DNA of 64,000 bases, from assembly GCF_000208745.1 (NCBI RefSeq), contig NC_030854.1, positions 37,393,355-37,457,354 on the forward strand, in the 5' to 3' direction. The notes beneath the pieces are model-generated. The model had not been told where the DNA came from. It was given only the letters and a program-made list of their open reading frames with translations, and ran no database searches. Positions 25,627-39,519 of this stretch are shown one piece after another. This stretch comes from Theobroma cacao. Taxonomy: Eukaryota > Streptophyta > Magnoliopsida > Malvales > Malvaceae. The translations under genes were made by a program, and so were the position numbers. How positions within the stretch are numbered: the stretch's first letter is position 1; every line of letters starts with the position of its first letter.

Positions 25627-28050
25627 ATGGCCAACTTAAGCCTTCTTTCTGGATCATACTTCATGTTCTTTATCCTATGCCTCAGCCTCAGGGGTTCCCT
25701 TTCATGCCTTCATGATCAACGAGAAGCTCTCCTGGACTTGAAAGATGTACTAGTTCGAGACATGGTAACAGACAACTCAACAGATTTGTTTCTTGGTGGT
25801 TTAGAGACATGGAATTCCAGTTCGGAATGTTGTCAGTGGATCCTGGTACAGTGCAATTCTCGCTCATCTTCGCAAGAAGTGACTGGTCTGAATCTATCCA
25901 GTCTTTTTCCCTTGCGAGGAAAGGCTTCAACTGTTTTGGAATCAGTTTTCCGGATAAAGACCTTAATGTCGCTTGACATTTCCTACAATTCATTGCATGG
26001 TGAAATTCCACGTATTGGGTTTGGCAATTTGACTGAGCTAGCGCATCTTGACATGAGGGGAAATAGCTTCAATGGTTCTATTCCTCCTCGGTTGTTTCGT
26101 TTAAGGAATCTTGAATTCCTTGATCTCAGTGTTAACATGATTGAGGGTAGCTTACCTGGTGATGTTGGCGGTCTTAAGAAGCTGAAACAGTTGAGCTTGG
26201 ATGCCAATATCATTCGTGGAGAGATTCCTGAAGAAATTGGAAACCTCATTGAACTGAGGAAGTTGACACTTCCGGGCAACCAAATTTCTGGCAGGATTCC
26301 ATTGTCAATATCGCAGCTAAGGAAGCTGGAAGTATTGCAGCTGCAGAACAATTCATTGTCCGAGGAGATTCCATCAGACATTGGGAACTTGGTGAACATG
26401 ACTACTTTAGACTTGAGCAAGAATAATTTGAGTGGTGAAATCCCATCATCAATTCAGAAGCTGGGAAAGCTGGAGACACTTCAGCTGGAGAATAATAAGC
26501 TCTCTGGCGAGATCCCAACATGGTTATTTGATCTCAAGGAGATGAAGAAGTTGCACCTTGGAGGAAACAGACTAGCATGGAATAACGATATCACAATCAC
26601 TCCAAAGTGTACGTTATCTTCTTTATCATTGAGATCTTGCAGTGTTAGTGGTCAGATTCCTCGCTGGCTCTCCAATCAAACTGATCTTATTTTCTTGGAC
26701 TTGAGTGAGAATCAGATCGAAGGAGACTTCCCACAGTGGTTAGCTGAACAAAATCTCGGAACTATTATTTTATCAGATAACAAGCTTGCAGGTTCTCTCC
26801 CACCTCAGTTGTTTCAATCTCGAAATTTGTCAGTCCTTGCCTTGTCAAGAAACAACTTTTCTGGGGAACTGCCAGAAATTAATACTACTTCAATAATGGT
26901 ACTCATGCTCTCAGAAAACAACTTTTCTGGGCCGGTGCCAAAATCTCTCTCCAATATCTATAGGCTATTACTTCTGGACTTGTCAACAAATAGCTTCTCT
27001 GGCAGTGAATTTCCAGCATTTGGAGAAGATGGCTTAATTGCTTATGTTGATATATCTTCCAATAAATTGTCTGGCAAGGTTCCTGCAGCTTTGGGACTGA
27101 ACCTAATGATGCTTTCATTGAGCCAAAATGACTTTTCTGGTTCATTACCTCAGAATTTGAGCAATTTGAGTCAGCTTGAACATCTTGATCTTCATGACAA
27201 CAATATAACTGGTGAATTTCCAGCATTCCTCTATCAGTTGTCCTCACTTCAGGTACTTAATCTTAGGAACAATTCCATTGAGGGGTCAATCTCTGATGAT
27301 CTGTCAAATCTTAGTAGTCTCCGAATCCTAGACCTCTCCAACAATAACCTCATCGGTGACATTCCTCCAAGTTTGGGGAATCTTACTGGAATGATTGATA
27401 CACCTGATGTCCCATCAACGCTTTCTGAAATTTTTAGCTTTCAAGTTGAAATCCATGACTTGATAGTAAACTGGAAGAATTCAAAGCGAGGCCTCTCTAA
27501 CCGGAACCTGGATATCTATACTTTCTTGGACTTGTCAAAGAACCAGTTATCAGGAGAAGTTCCTCCTTCATTAGGCAGTCTTAAACGTTTGAAGTTACTC
27601 AACCTTTCATACAATGAGCTTTCAGGCAACATTCCTATGAGTTTTGGTGATCTGGAGAGTTTAGAGGCCTTGGATTTGTCAGACAATAAACTTGATGGTG
27701 AAATACCCGGAACATTTGCCAAGCTCCAGGAACTAAATACTTTAGACTTGAGCAACAACAAACTTGCAGGTAAAATTCCTGAGAGTCCTCAATTGGATAC
27801 GCTGATTGATCCAGACATTTATGCCAACAACAGTGGACTGTGCGGGGTGCAAATTGATGCCCCTTGTGAAGAAGACTCGCAGCCACCTGAGTCACCAGAG
27901 GAGGAGAAAAAGGAAACATGGTTTTCATGGGAAGCGGCAGGAATTGGCTACCCTGTTGGGTTCTTGTCTTCAACTGCACTGATGTCTGCCATTGGTTATT
28001 TCACCGTTACACCATTGCATCACCGCCGGCGTCATGCTCGTCGAAGGTGA
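25627..28050 (+). CDS. LRR receptor-like protein (RLP), kinase-less cell-surface receptor
   Basis: A single-exon gene of 807 residues encoding a plasma-membrane LRR protein without a kinase domain. The open frame extends upstream to 25528, but 25627 is the first in-frame ATG and opens a clear signal peptide (about 1-26). Order of parts: LRR N-cap with CLHDQREALLDLK and CCQW; about 25 extracellular LRRs of LxxLxLxxNxLxGxIP type; an island region (IFSFQVEIHDLIVNWKNS) before the last four LRRs; a C-cap Cys pair (LCG..PCEED); an acidic stretch (PPESPEEEKKE); a transmembrane helix at about 770-794 with GxxxG spacing (GIGYPVGF); and a short basic tail. RLPs usually signal through partner kinases such as SOBIR1; that role and any ligand are inferred. 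This gene interrupts the otherwise conserved MLK-GAR1 order. Confidence 0.9.
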   Translation: MANLSLLSGSYFMFFILCLSLRGSLSCLHDQREALLDLKDVLVRDMVTDNSTDLFLGGLETWNSSSECCQWILVQCNSRSSSQEVTGLNLSSLFPLRGKASTVLESVFRIKTLMSLDISYNSLHGEIPRIGFGNLTELAHLDMRGNSFNGSIPPRLFRLRNLEFLDLSVNMIEGSLPGDVGGLKKLKQLSLDANIIRGEIPEEIGNLIELRKLTLPGNQISGRIPLSISQLRKLEVLQLQNNSLSEEIPSDIGNLVNMTTLDLSKNNLSGEIPSSIQKLGKLETLQLENNKLSGEIPTWLFDLKEMKKLHLGGNRLAWNNDITITPKCTLSSLSLRSCSVSGQIPRWLSNQTDLIFLDLSENQIEGDFPQWLAEQNLGTIILSDNKLAGSLPPQLFQSRNLSVLALSRNNFSGELPEINTTSIMVLMLSENNFSGPVPKSLSNIYRLLLLDLSTNSFSGSEFPAFGEDGLIAYVDISSNKLSGKVPAALGLNLMMLSLSQNDFSGSLPQNLSNLSQLEHLDLHDNNITGEFPAFLYQLSSLQVLNLRNNSIEGSISDDLSNLSSLRILDLSNNNLIGDIPPSLGNLTGMIDTPDVPSTLSEIFSFQVEIHDLIVNWKNSKRGLSNRNLDIYTFLDLSKNQLSGEVPPSLGSLKRLKLLNLSYNELSGNIPMSFGDLESLEALDLSDNKLDGEIPGTFAKLQELNTLDLSNNKLAGKIPESPQLDTLIDPDIYANNSGLCGVQIDAPCEEDSQPPESPEEEKKETWFSWEAAGIGYPVGFLSSTALMSAIGYFTVTPLHHRRRHARRR

Positions 28051-28568
28051 ATGACTCTCAGTATCAGGAAATGGAAAGGTTCAGTTCTACCACTGGGTTC
28101 CTTTCCATCAGTCTTGGCCATATAGGCTATTTGCTATCTCAAAGTTGCACCAGAAGACCTTGAACTACACCATGTTAGGCATTTCTCATCAGAATTTAAT
28201 GAGTTCCCATTTATTAAGTGTGATGAATATATTGATAGTTTTCCATTTGTAGAACATAATGAAGCCTTGGTCCATTGAAAAAAGCACAAAACTTTGATCA
28301 TGTAATCATGAAATTAGCAAACAGATGAGAAAAAATGTGTTTGCTTCTTTTGGGCTTTTGAGTGGTCCAATTCAAGGCCCAAACTGGGCTCAAGGCCCAT
28401 TATCATCTATGAATTAACAAAAACTAAAGGGTTATTATAGTAATTTTCCCTTTCCAAAGAAACTTCAAAACCCTACGCACTGTATTTCTCACTTGTTTAA
28501 GTATAAACCCTAAAAAGGAAAACCCCTTCAAAGCCCTCAGCTCAGAGAAGCAAAACAGAAGGAAGAAA
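28051..28568. other. RLP 3' flank and GAR1 promoter
   Basis: About 520 bp. The right half is the GAR1 promoter with clustered site II and telo-box elements, listed separately. Nothing else is seen. Confidence 0.6.
28351..28513 (+). promoter_or_regulatory. Site II elements plus telo-boxes in the GAR1 promoter
   Basis: Four TGGGCY/RGCCCA motifs (28351-28356, 28376-28381, 28385-28390, 28394-28399) are followed by AAACCCTA (28467-28474) and a full telo-box AAACCCTAA (28505-28513), 56 bp before the ATG. In plants this pairing marks promoters of ribosomal-protein and ribosome-biogenesis genes and is bound by TCP-type factors. It fits the GAR1 product exactly. Confidence 0.75.
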
Positions 28569-29651
28569 ATGCGACCACCGAGAGGCGGCGGGGGTTTCAG
28601 GGGCGGCAGAGACGGAGGGCGAGGGAGAGGGGGTGGCCGAGGAGGCGGTGGTCGCGGTTTTGGACGTGGTGGCGGTGGGTTCCGTGATGAAGGGCCTCCT
28701 GCTGAAGTAGTGGGTTAGTTTTCTTTTTCCTTTTGTTTTTGGTACAATTGTTTTGTTTTCTTGTTTGGATAAGAAAATATAAAAGAAAGAAGCGATTTGG
28801 ATGCAAAGGGAAACTAAAAAGCCGAACTTTGGCTTTATTTTTTGTTATTTATGCAGAGATATCTACATTTCTTCATGCTTGTGAGGGTGATGCAGTGACA
28901 AAACTCACCAACGAGAAAATACCTTATTTTAATGCTCCAATCTATCTGCAGAACAAGACCCAGATTGGGAAAGTTGATGAAATTTTTGGTCCCATCAACG
29001 AATCTGTGAGTTCCATTGCTAGTTTGAATAATTTTCTTTCATGGTTTGGACTTTATGTGTGTTCATTCATTTACTTTTCTGCTTGTTGCAGTATTTTTCA
29101 ATCAAAATGTTGGAAGGTATTGTGGCGACTTCGTATGCCCTGGGTGATAAGTTCTATATTGACCCGAGCAAACTTTTGCCTCTTGCAAAATTTCTTCCAC
29201 AACCAAAGTAGGTTTATAATCCTTACATCCTATGTCTGAAAACTGCTTTGATTTCTTTTTGGGGATTGATGGTTATGTCCAGGAGTTGTTTTGAGATGAT
29301 GTGCTTTAATATCTTTTATGTATCATAAATTATTGGTTTATGATTGGTAGTTGTTGCATATGTATTGGAATCATTTATCACATACTCTACTTGGTGGTTA
29401 TCATGCATTCTGGCTATTTTAGTTTTAATTTTTTGTATGATCCAGAAAAATTCTAATATCATATTTTGTGCTGTTGTAGGGGACAATCACAAGCTGGTGC
29501 AAGAGGTGGTCGTGGAGGAGGCAGAGGTGGCGGTAGAGGTGGTGGCCGTGGGGGTGGTGGATTTCGTGGAAGAGGTGCCCCAAGAGGTGGCAGAGGTGGT
29601 CCTAGGGGTGGTGGCCGTGGTGGTGGATTTAGAGGCAGAGGGAGATTTTAG
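28569..29651 (+). CDS. GAR1: H/ACA ribonucleoprotein complex subunit 1 (GAR1)
   Basis: A core protein of H/ACA snoRNPs, which pseudouridylate rRNA in the nucleolus; it binds the Cbf5/dyskerin catalytic subunit. Four exons: 28569-28713, 28857-29005, 29092-29207, 29480-29651, 193 residues. The layout is classic: an N-terminal GAR domain (residues 1-40, repeated RGG/GGR), a central beta-barrel of about 48-137 ([50 protein letters not shown]), and a C-terminal GAR domain (about 140-193) ending GFRGRGRF. The glycine-rich exons create long spurious frames in other phases. The promoter carries site II and telo-box motifs. It converges on GDH with about 620 bp between the stop codons. Confidence 0.96.
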
Positions 29652-30270
29652 AATAATAACAGTTTGTAACATTACCAATGCCCTTCTGTGCTGCCCCTTT
29701 CAGATGTCATGGGCATACAACTTTGAAAATTTGATATCGAACTTAATTGAGACTTTTGGTTGTGTCAATTGGAGATATATTTATTTCATATTTTTGTTTA
29801 TCCAAAATGCAATCTGTGGATTCGGTTACTATCAAATTTTGAATATGATCCATCCGAGATTGTTGTAGGTCTGACATGGTTGTAATCTGTTGATTGCTTG
29901 TAGTAGATGCTGGCTGGCAGTGTTGCACTGCTTGAAACTGGACAGCGCTTCGATGATCAGTCATGCCTTGAGTAAATGCTATGTTCTTTTCTCCATACAT
30001 ACACTTTAGTTCACTAAAAGAATAGCAAACAAAAGCAGGATAGGTTTCAGTGCTGGTAAATTTTGAACCTAGGTTTGTTCTGCTGTGAATACAAGACCAC
30101 TATCATTATGTTCTCTTTTTGGGGAACCAAACAGGTAAATTAAGGCAACAAATAAAAATGGCAAAACTTCAATTGAAGCTTCTCCATGAATGAGGGTTTA
30201 GAACAATAGGTGGACAAGAATTAGAGACTTCACAGTAGCCTCCATCTTTATTTAAACCAGCATAGCAATC
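29652..30270. other. Convergent 3' flanks of GAR1 and GDH
   Basis: A 619-bp interval between facing stop codons that must hold both 3' UTRs and polyadenylation regions. It is AT-rich and no gene is seen. UTR overlap is possible but cannot be judged from sequence. Confidence 0.6.
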
Positions 30271-32476
<2,206 letters not shown>

Positions 32477-32493
32477 TTAGAAGTCAGCACTTT

Positions 32494-34533
32494 CTGAGGA
32501 GAAAAAAAAAGGGGAGGAAAAAGGAAGAAAAGAAAAAGACACAGAAGATTAAGATTTTTACTTATGGATCCAAGATGAAGAAGTTGCATCAATTTAAACC
32601 AATTCCCTTGTGGACAATACGACCAAAACTTGAATGTGATTCATGTGCATGACAAATGAAGTCATTACCATCTAACATTCTATTAGACAACCTGTATTTT
32701 TATATACAATGAAAGCATACATGTTTGTTTAGTTTCAAACGGTTATTAAAGATAAGCCTGTTTATACAGACACGATTTTTGAAACAAATATAATTATTTG
32801 AACGAACATAATCGTTCAAACGGAACTCTCTCTTTCATTCTTTTCAACGTAAGATTATGTCTTGTCATGTTATATCAGCATTTTACAGATAATCTTGACA
32901 TGCAAGAGTTGCCTAATTACTTCAATATTAAAATGCAGACTGCTCTTAGAGTCTGCTGTGTGTGCTCTGCATGTACACTAAATCTTTATCTTGATGCCAC
33001 ACCTAATATTTTATACTGCCTTGATAATTCGCCGCATCTGGTCTAAGGGTTGTTGTTGTTGTCTCTCCTTTGAAGGGTAGAGGTCCCTAAGTCAAATCCT
33101 TCCTTCCCCATCTGGTCTAATGTAATGTTTATTTCGTGGTCCCTTTGATTGCTGTCATACATTGGGCTTTGAGCAGTTAATTAATGACTCTGTCATTAGT
33201 TTAATGCATATCCTCACCAAGTTTAAAGCTGACAGCTTCCTAGAAATTGATGATTTCTATTTGTCTTCATGTTTGGTAATAGCCTAAACTGGTTTTGCCT
33301 CCACCAAACCAACTTACCCAAATCAAATCCAACTTCTTTGAAGATAACAATTTCACTTCACTATCCTCTTCTGGATAAACCACACAGACACTGCGTAACC
33401 TATGCATTCAATTCGAAATGGCATTTTGTGGCCTTCCATTGTCCTTTTTAGGGTAAAAAATATAAGAAAGAGAACAAAAACAAATGGACCTCATCTTTGC
33501 AATTTCAATTTCATAAATAAAATATGGTCGACCCATGAACGTGAGACATGTGTAACTTTCATATAAATCTCATGAATGATGAAAGTTCATGTATTATAAA
33601 AATTATAATAAAAGAAGAAAAAAAAAGATTCATGAACCAAATCATAATATCCTAAGCGTTAACTAAGCAATTTTCAGGGAGTAGTGATGGTGGGGATAGC
33701 TGGAAATCTTATCTGTATCTGATCAGTACTGATTTCATAACAAACATGTGGGAAAATCGGTAGGAGGATAAGATCAAGCAGCAGACTGTCAAAGCTAGAT
33801 TTGGAGTACAAGTCATACAAGGTTGGCCACTGGCTGCCTAACTTGGAAGGATCAAAGAAGCAACAGATGTTTCTTAACAGGAAAATTGTTTTGGATTGTG
33901 GTTAGTGCTTTATGTGTCCCCAACATAAATATTCCAAGAATGTGCTTCTGCATGATTCAGCTCTTTCATTTTTTTAATTTTAGCTATTTAAGTCAAATAT
34001 CTCCGATTTAGTGGATTAAGACTAACACATCCATGTGACTTAAAACAAAGAAAAAAATAATCTAAGGTCTACATGCGGTATAAAGGAAGAAGAAAAATGT
34101 ATGATAATGGGGGATGTAATGCATTGATGTGTTTGCAAGTTTTCACCTTTTGCAAGTTTCAGGAATTACTAAACAGAGTTAATCAATTCAGAGGATTTAC
34201 AGTGTACTAATGCTTCCTTTTGTTCTGTTTATTCATACGCAATTTCTTTTTGTTCAATAAAAGACAGAAGTGGGGTTTGATAATGGGATATTTGTCTTAA
34301 AGAAACCCAATATTACTAGCCCCAAGCCATTTCTGTAACTCCATTGCTTTTTGCAGTAAGGTACCCCATAAAGAGAAAAACAATGATATTACCAAAAAAA
34401 GAAAGGAAAAAACAAAGACATGCATTTTCCTAAAGGCAGTATCACAAATTAAAATGCCTAACATTTCAGAACACAAGATCATGGAGAGATGATTAGAAGA
34501 ACAAAAATTTTCAGAAGCTATCAGAGCTCTTAC
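32494..34533 (-). other. Probable 2-kb 5'-UTR intron of GDH
   Basis: On the minus strand a strong donor CTCAG|GTAAGA at 34533 pairs with a pyrimidine-rich TTTTTTTCTCCTCAG acceptor ending at 32494, just 26 bp before the GDH ATG. No coding sequence is interrupted, so the call rests on splice-site quality. Long leader introns often raise expression of plant metabolic genes. Confidence 0.45.
33035..33120. mobile_element. Short insertion with 12-bp target-site duplication, SINE-remnant-like
   Basis: CATCTGGTCTAA occurs at 33035-33046 and again at 33109-33120, flanking 62 bp. The insert includes AGAGGTCCCTAAGTCAAATCC, which resembles a degenerate tRNA T-arm/B-box. The exact flanking repeat is good evidence for an insertion; the SINE label is tentative because no A box or poly tail is evident. 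Confidence 0.45.
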
Positions 34534-35844
34534 CTGAGGTATGAAATATAAGGAAGGCACTTCCAATTGGAATTCAGCAGTTTGATATCAGCTTTCAAGC
34601 AAAGGAGTGAAAGTGATGCACAAGTTAAACTCTGAATCCTAGAATATATAAGCAGAAAAGGAAAAACCCAAAGACAGAATCAGAATCATATTCCTATCTT
34701 TCAGAACTATAAATCCTGAAATTCTGGAGACAATTGGATTTATGCGCCCATCAATCAACAATTCAACATGTTACCACAAGAATATGATGCTTTCCTTACA
34801 CCAGACAGAATCATCATCCTTACAAAGCTCACATTCAATCAAGTGATTTCGAAAGAAAGTGAAAGAAAAAAAAAAATTTTGTGTGCTTACAGGCTTACAG
34901 GAAGGAGAATAATCTGATGTGGATACACAAGATGTTGGAAACTCAAATTGTTTGTCCAGAACGTGAATCCAACGCGAACTCCATTTGCATAGTAATCATT
35001 TCTTGGGAAATTTTTTTTAGAGAAATGTAAGGGGTTTTGAGTACATTACATGAACTTTCATTTGCAGTGTTCAGATTTGGTTAGGCCTCAGTGGGATTTA
35101 AGTAGTGGCCATGGATGGCATGGTTTGTGAGCAGAAAAAGCTCTTTGTAAAGGGTTTTAAAACCTGTTCTTTTTCTTCTTTTTGATCGTCTGCAAAAAGG
35201 GACTTTGAACTGATGAAAAGAGTGGAGATCAATCAAGGAAAAGAGAAACCATATGGAGTTCAAGAGTTTTCGATCATGACAAAATAGTGATCAAAAGAGT
35301 GTCTTTTAACTGATGAGCCATTTGTCAATGGCTCTATGCCACTAGGATGGTGTCAAGGTTTCCAAGAGTTCTGATTAGCTGACATCAAAGTCTTTTACTA
35401 TGCATAGAACAATTCACACTCCACAATCTTCCTCCTTGATTCTATGTTCATTTTCCATTAAGCAAAGCAAGTCTGCTTCAAAAACTGTACTTGTAATGCA
35501 AGAGAGAAATTTTGAGTGTTTATATTTGCAAAGAATTGTTTAGTTAATAGAAACAAAATAGAAATAATCTGCTCAGTCAGGATTCAAAAAGGAATTAGAA
35601 CTTTTTCATGCAAAGTTCTACATTACATATTGGTATCACCGGGCAGGAGGGTTCTGATCCATTTGCTTTTAATCAAGCAATAAACTAATGTTGCTTTTAT
35701 CTTTTGTTCATGGGAGTGGATGCCTGCCGGCCATGAGAACTCATGAATGTCATTGCTTATAGTCTTTTTTTATCCTAATAAAGTCAATTTCTATTGTAAA
35801 ACCCTAAAACCAATTAAGCTTTTAATTAGTCTGACAGTTCAAAC

Positions 35845-36111
35845 TTATAAATCAAATCGAAGTGGGCGTGCCTTGATCAAATGGTCAGAAGCTCCACGTA
35901 CACCCCACCATTGATTTAAACTCAAACTACCCAAATCTGCCGATCCAGAGTCAAATGTTGTTGGTGAGAAGAAAGGAGCTAATGCTGCATATTGGAAAGA
36001 ATAGCTAATAGAAATTCCAGGGCCATGGAAAACGGAGATATTTTCATCAGGCAAGGCAATCCGATCAGTGTTTTCATTGGTTTGCTCTTGCGTATACAAC
36101 TAATGAATCAT
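35845..36111 (-). CDS. Exon-like open frame, possible terminal exon of an unrecognised gene or gene relic
   Basis: A minus-strand frame of about 88 codons ending in TAA at 35845, opened by a plausible acceptor (TTCATTAG). Unlike the surrounding AT-rich shadows it has balanced composition and a protein-like look: residues such as ISVFHGPGISISYSFQYAAL, LNQWWGVRGASDHLI and a final ARPLRFDL. No ATG opens it, and no upstream exon could be found on this strand. I do not recognise the family. It could be a real last exon, a retained pseudogene fragment, or chance. Confidence 0.3.
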
Positions 36112-39100
36112 ATATAGTGCATGTGGTTGAATGTTCAAATCAGATTCAAACATAAGCATATGACAAGTCCAAAGCTTTTCCTCAATATTCATCACGAATG
36201 TGGGGGTTGAGGGTATGTTGAAGCCTTAAAATTACAGTTGGGAAGACGACAAATTCATTACATCTCTCGTGCTGTAAATGAGTTGATAGATGACTTTGTC
36301 AAATATATGTCTAATAAGTGCAAAATTTTAAATCTAAAGGAGAATTTATTTTATCAAATCCTTCCCTTTGTTTCTTTTGTCTTTTCATTTTCAAGTGACC
36401 CAACTTTCCTTGCATTAATGATAACTTGTGACAATAGCCACTTATCTAGCTTATCTCAACATGCTTGCAATGTCCTAATTTTTCATCTTTCCACTATTAA
36501 ATAAACCTGATAAGAAAGAAATGTCTTAGCTAAGGTATAGATAGACTCACATATTTCAATGATTCAAGTTGTATATCTTATTAAGCTAAAGTTTGTAATT
36601 ATTAAGAAAGATTGGAATATTTGGTGATAAAAAATATTGGTAATATTCCAAAAGTACCTAAATTTCCCTTCTATTTATGGCTTGGTATTTCATAAAGTTG
36701 ATATAATTCACTTTGCTTCATTAAGAATAAAGACCAAATTTGTCAAGTTATTCAAATTATGGTAAACCTCATTCAAAAAAAAAAAAATCAGGGTTTTATG
36801 TTCCCAATATTCCTTAACTAAAATACCCACAGATCTTTTGATTTTGATTCAATTACCATGATAATCTTACTTCTTGACTTTGACAAATTAGTCTATGCAG
36901 CAATTGGCCTCTTCTCTCCTTTTTCCTTCAACCTATCAACATGCATGTTCTCTAGAATAAAAACATTGGCCTCCAAAGCTAATTTATAACTTTTTGTTTT
37001 CATCTCATTGCAAGAAAAAGAATATTGAACCAATGGAGATAGAGGGTCAAGAGGATGGGATTCCACTACACTAAACCAATTTAGAGAATTATTGTTGTTT
37101 CCTTTGAAAGCATTATAAGGAGATAAAGGAACATAGAAAGTGCTTCCCCACTAAAAAGGCCTATCTATCATCCACTCAGACCTTCCTGTATTACTTTGCA
37201 GTGTACAATCAAAAGGTTAATTTCAACAATATGACTCATAAGGATTGAGCCATTTTTTATGTTAATATCCCAATTTGTTTGCAAAAGAACCGGGTAATGG
37301 GGGTTAGAGCTATTTTATCTGTGTTAAGGTTATCCCATACTTGAAAATCATCTAGGTTTGTAGAGCATGATGCAAAGAGAATTTGTGTTGTATTTACATT
37401 TGTTCTTTCTTCAAAACTTTCATAAATGATAAAATTTGATATGACATTTGAGCTCCCATCATCCAGGGTGATGTTTTATTCCCTAATTTATTCTTCATGG
37501 AGCTATAGACACATAGTCAAGAGACCTACTCAAACAAGTTGAAGGAATAAAGTGGTGCTACACCCCACAATTCAGATAGGGAGGAAGCCTCTTCTTTCTT
37601 TGTCTTTTTCCAGGTTTAGGGTTTTCTTTTGCCCTTTCGATAATTGTCAATTAAAATCCATAACAGGAAATCAAATTTTATTGGAAAGTCTTTGAAGACC
37701 ACATTGCACAGTTTAGGGAGCTTTAACAAGCAGAAAACAATAAGTAAACACCAATGAAGGGGACCAACATGGTGTAAATAAATGAAACAAACATAGGAGA
37801 AGCACTAGAGAGGAATCTTGTTGGAAATCCCATTCAGAATCTATAAACATTCCTCTTTCCCACCACCTCCATTGTGGATAGATTCCTTCTCATTTTGAAG
37901 TAGCACTTGGATTCCATGCACTTTTAAACACATTAATCAAGAGGCAATACTAGCACTAGTAGAATAATCTTTTTTTGGGGCATGCATGTGTTTCAAATGT
38001 GCTCTATATCACTTTATAAATATAATGATTTTTACTTAAATTTTTTTGTTGCACCTAAATATCAAATGAACTTGGGTGTTATTAATTGAGTTCAATGATA
38101 TTTATATTTACCATTAGGAAAGAGACTTGGGAGTGTAATTCTTATTGATATATTCACTAGTAAAAAGGTTTAAACTCCATTTGTTTTGATGGGTAAAGCT
38201 CAATCTCCATTTAGAACTAAAATTTAAACATGTGGGTGTCCTAATATTTTGAAGTTGAATGCTCAAGCCAGTAATTGCAGTAAGTATTAGTAAAAGAAAA
38301 CACAAAGAAAGAAATTCAACTTTGTGGCCTCTGGTACCTTGCATCTATAGCCCAAACAAATGGGTCTAGCCCTAACTGATAGGCTGGAGACAGGATAGAG
38401 CACTGGGATTGGTACTGAAGAGGCTCATCTAATGAAATGGGGCTCCTAGTATCCATAAGGCAATAAGTCAACTTTTGCTTCTAGCAGCCTAAACCTTTGG
38501 ATTTGTTCTGTTTCAGCAAAGTTATTGAATAAGCCCAAGCAAGAAGAAGAATTGATAAGCACAATTGGGCCAATCTAACTTATTAGCCATCTCAATTTCA
38601 AGAAGAAAAGAAAAGACCCAAATGTAATATGAAAGAGGGATCTGTGGGGATCAAACATTATTCATAAAAATAGTAGGTTTGTTCAAGGAGTTTTTGGATG
38701 GTTAGATCTGACAAACTATGGCTCCAAGCTCTTCTTTTTTGGGTTATATCCAGAAAAGCCCAAGCTGTCATTGACATTGTATATTCATACCAGCACAACT
38801 GAAAAAGTAAATTGTTGACCAATTGTTAATGTAGTTGGTGAGCCATCATTGACTTTGTAAAACCATTCAATAATTGTACCATGTCCACTACCACACAAGA
38901 AAACTTCAATCTGCAACAACGCGGTTTCCATATATCATACTTTTTTTACATAGGCACTGGCTGCCTTAAAAAAGAAAATTCCTCCCCATTTGTTCCATTG
39001 TCTTTCTTTACATTCTCAACGAATCTAATCTGTCATCGGATAACAGAGAAAAAGAAAATTTTCGGGTTTGTTGGAATCTTCATCTCTTTGTTTCTCTCAT

Positions 39101-39164
39101 TGAAGAAAACCCAAGGCAGAGAGATTGTTTTCCATTGGCTTGAAAGAAAGAAAAAAGAGGAGCA

Positions 39165-39519
39165 ATGTGTCCTATGAGGTTCTTGCTGGTGTTCTTCTCT
39201 GCAGTTTTAGCAGGGTATGTTGCATGGAGGACGGTTCGTTCATCATCTGACATCGACGATGTAGTTTCTGAGGATTCCGACAAGATGGTTGCCAAAGATA
39301 AACAAGAATTCAGTTTCAGAAGGGTATGTGTTGAAATAGTTTCTTTCCCTGACATGTTTCTCCTTTTGTGGTTTCTGTTTCTTGTTTCTAAACTTTCATA
39401 TTCTTGAATTCCAGATGGTTCAGAATGGATTCTGGGTATTTGTTGACATGGCTAGTGGGAGGTATCTGTGGAGGAATCTCAAGGAAATGAAGATGGATGA
39501 AAAAGTAAAGAACATTTGA
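39165..39519 (+). CDS. Small single-pass membrane protein, conserved plant unknown
   Basis: Two exons, 39165-39323 and 39415-39519, give 87 residues. The ATG at 39165 opens MCPMRFLLVFFSAVLAGYVAW, a signal anchor or signal peptide. An acidic Ser/Asp stretch follows (SSSDIDDVVSEDSD), then FSFRRMVQNGFWVFVDMASGRYLW across the splice junction, ending EKVKNI. Gene position next to the J-protein gene matches a small Arabidopsis gene annotated as methyltransferase-related (At5g18150, from memory), but no methyltransferase motif is visible and the name should not be taken as function. The sound splice sites and the signal anchor argue that it is real. Confidence 0.65.

Noticed and set aside
29480..29651. 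Long alternative frames over the GAR1 glycine-rich exon, suggesting an antisense or overlapping gene
   Set aside because: Low-complexity GGN codons leave all frames open; only the RGG frame connects through valid splice sites.
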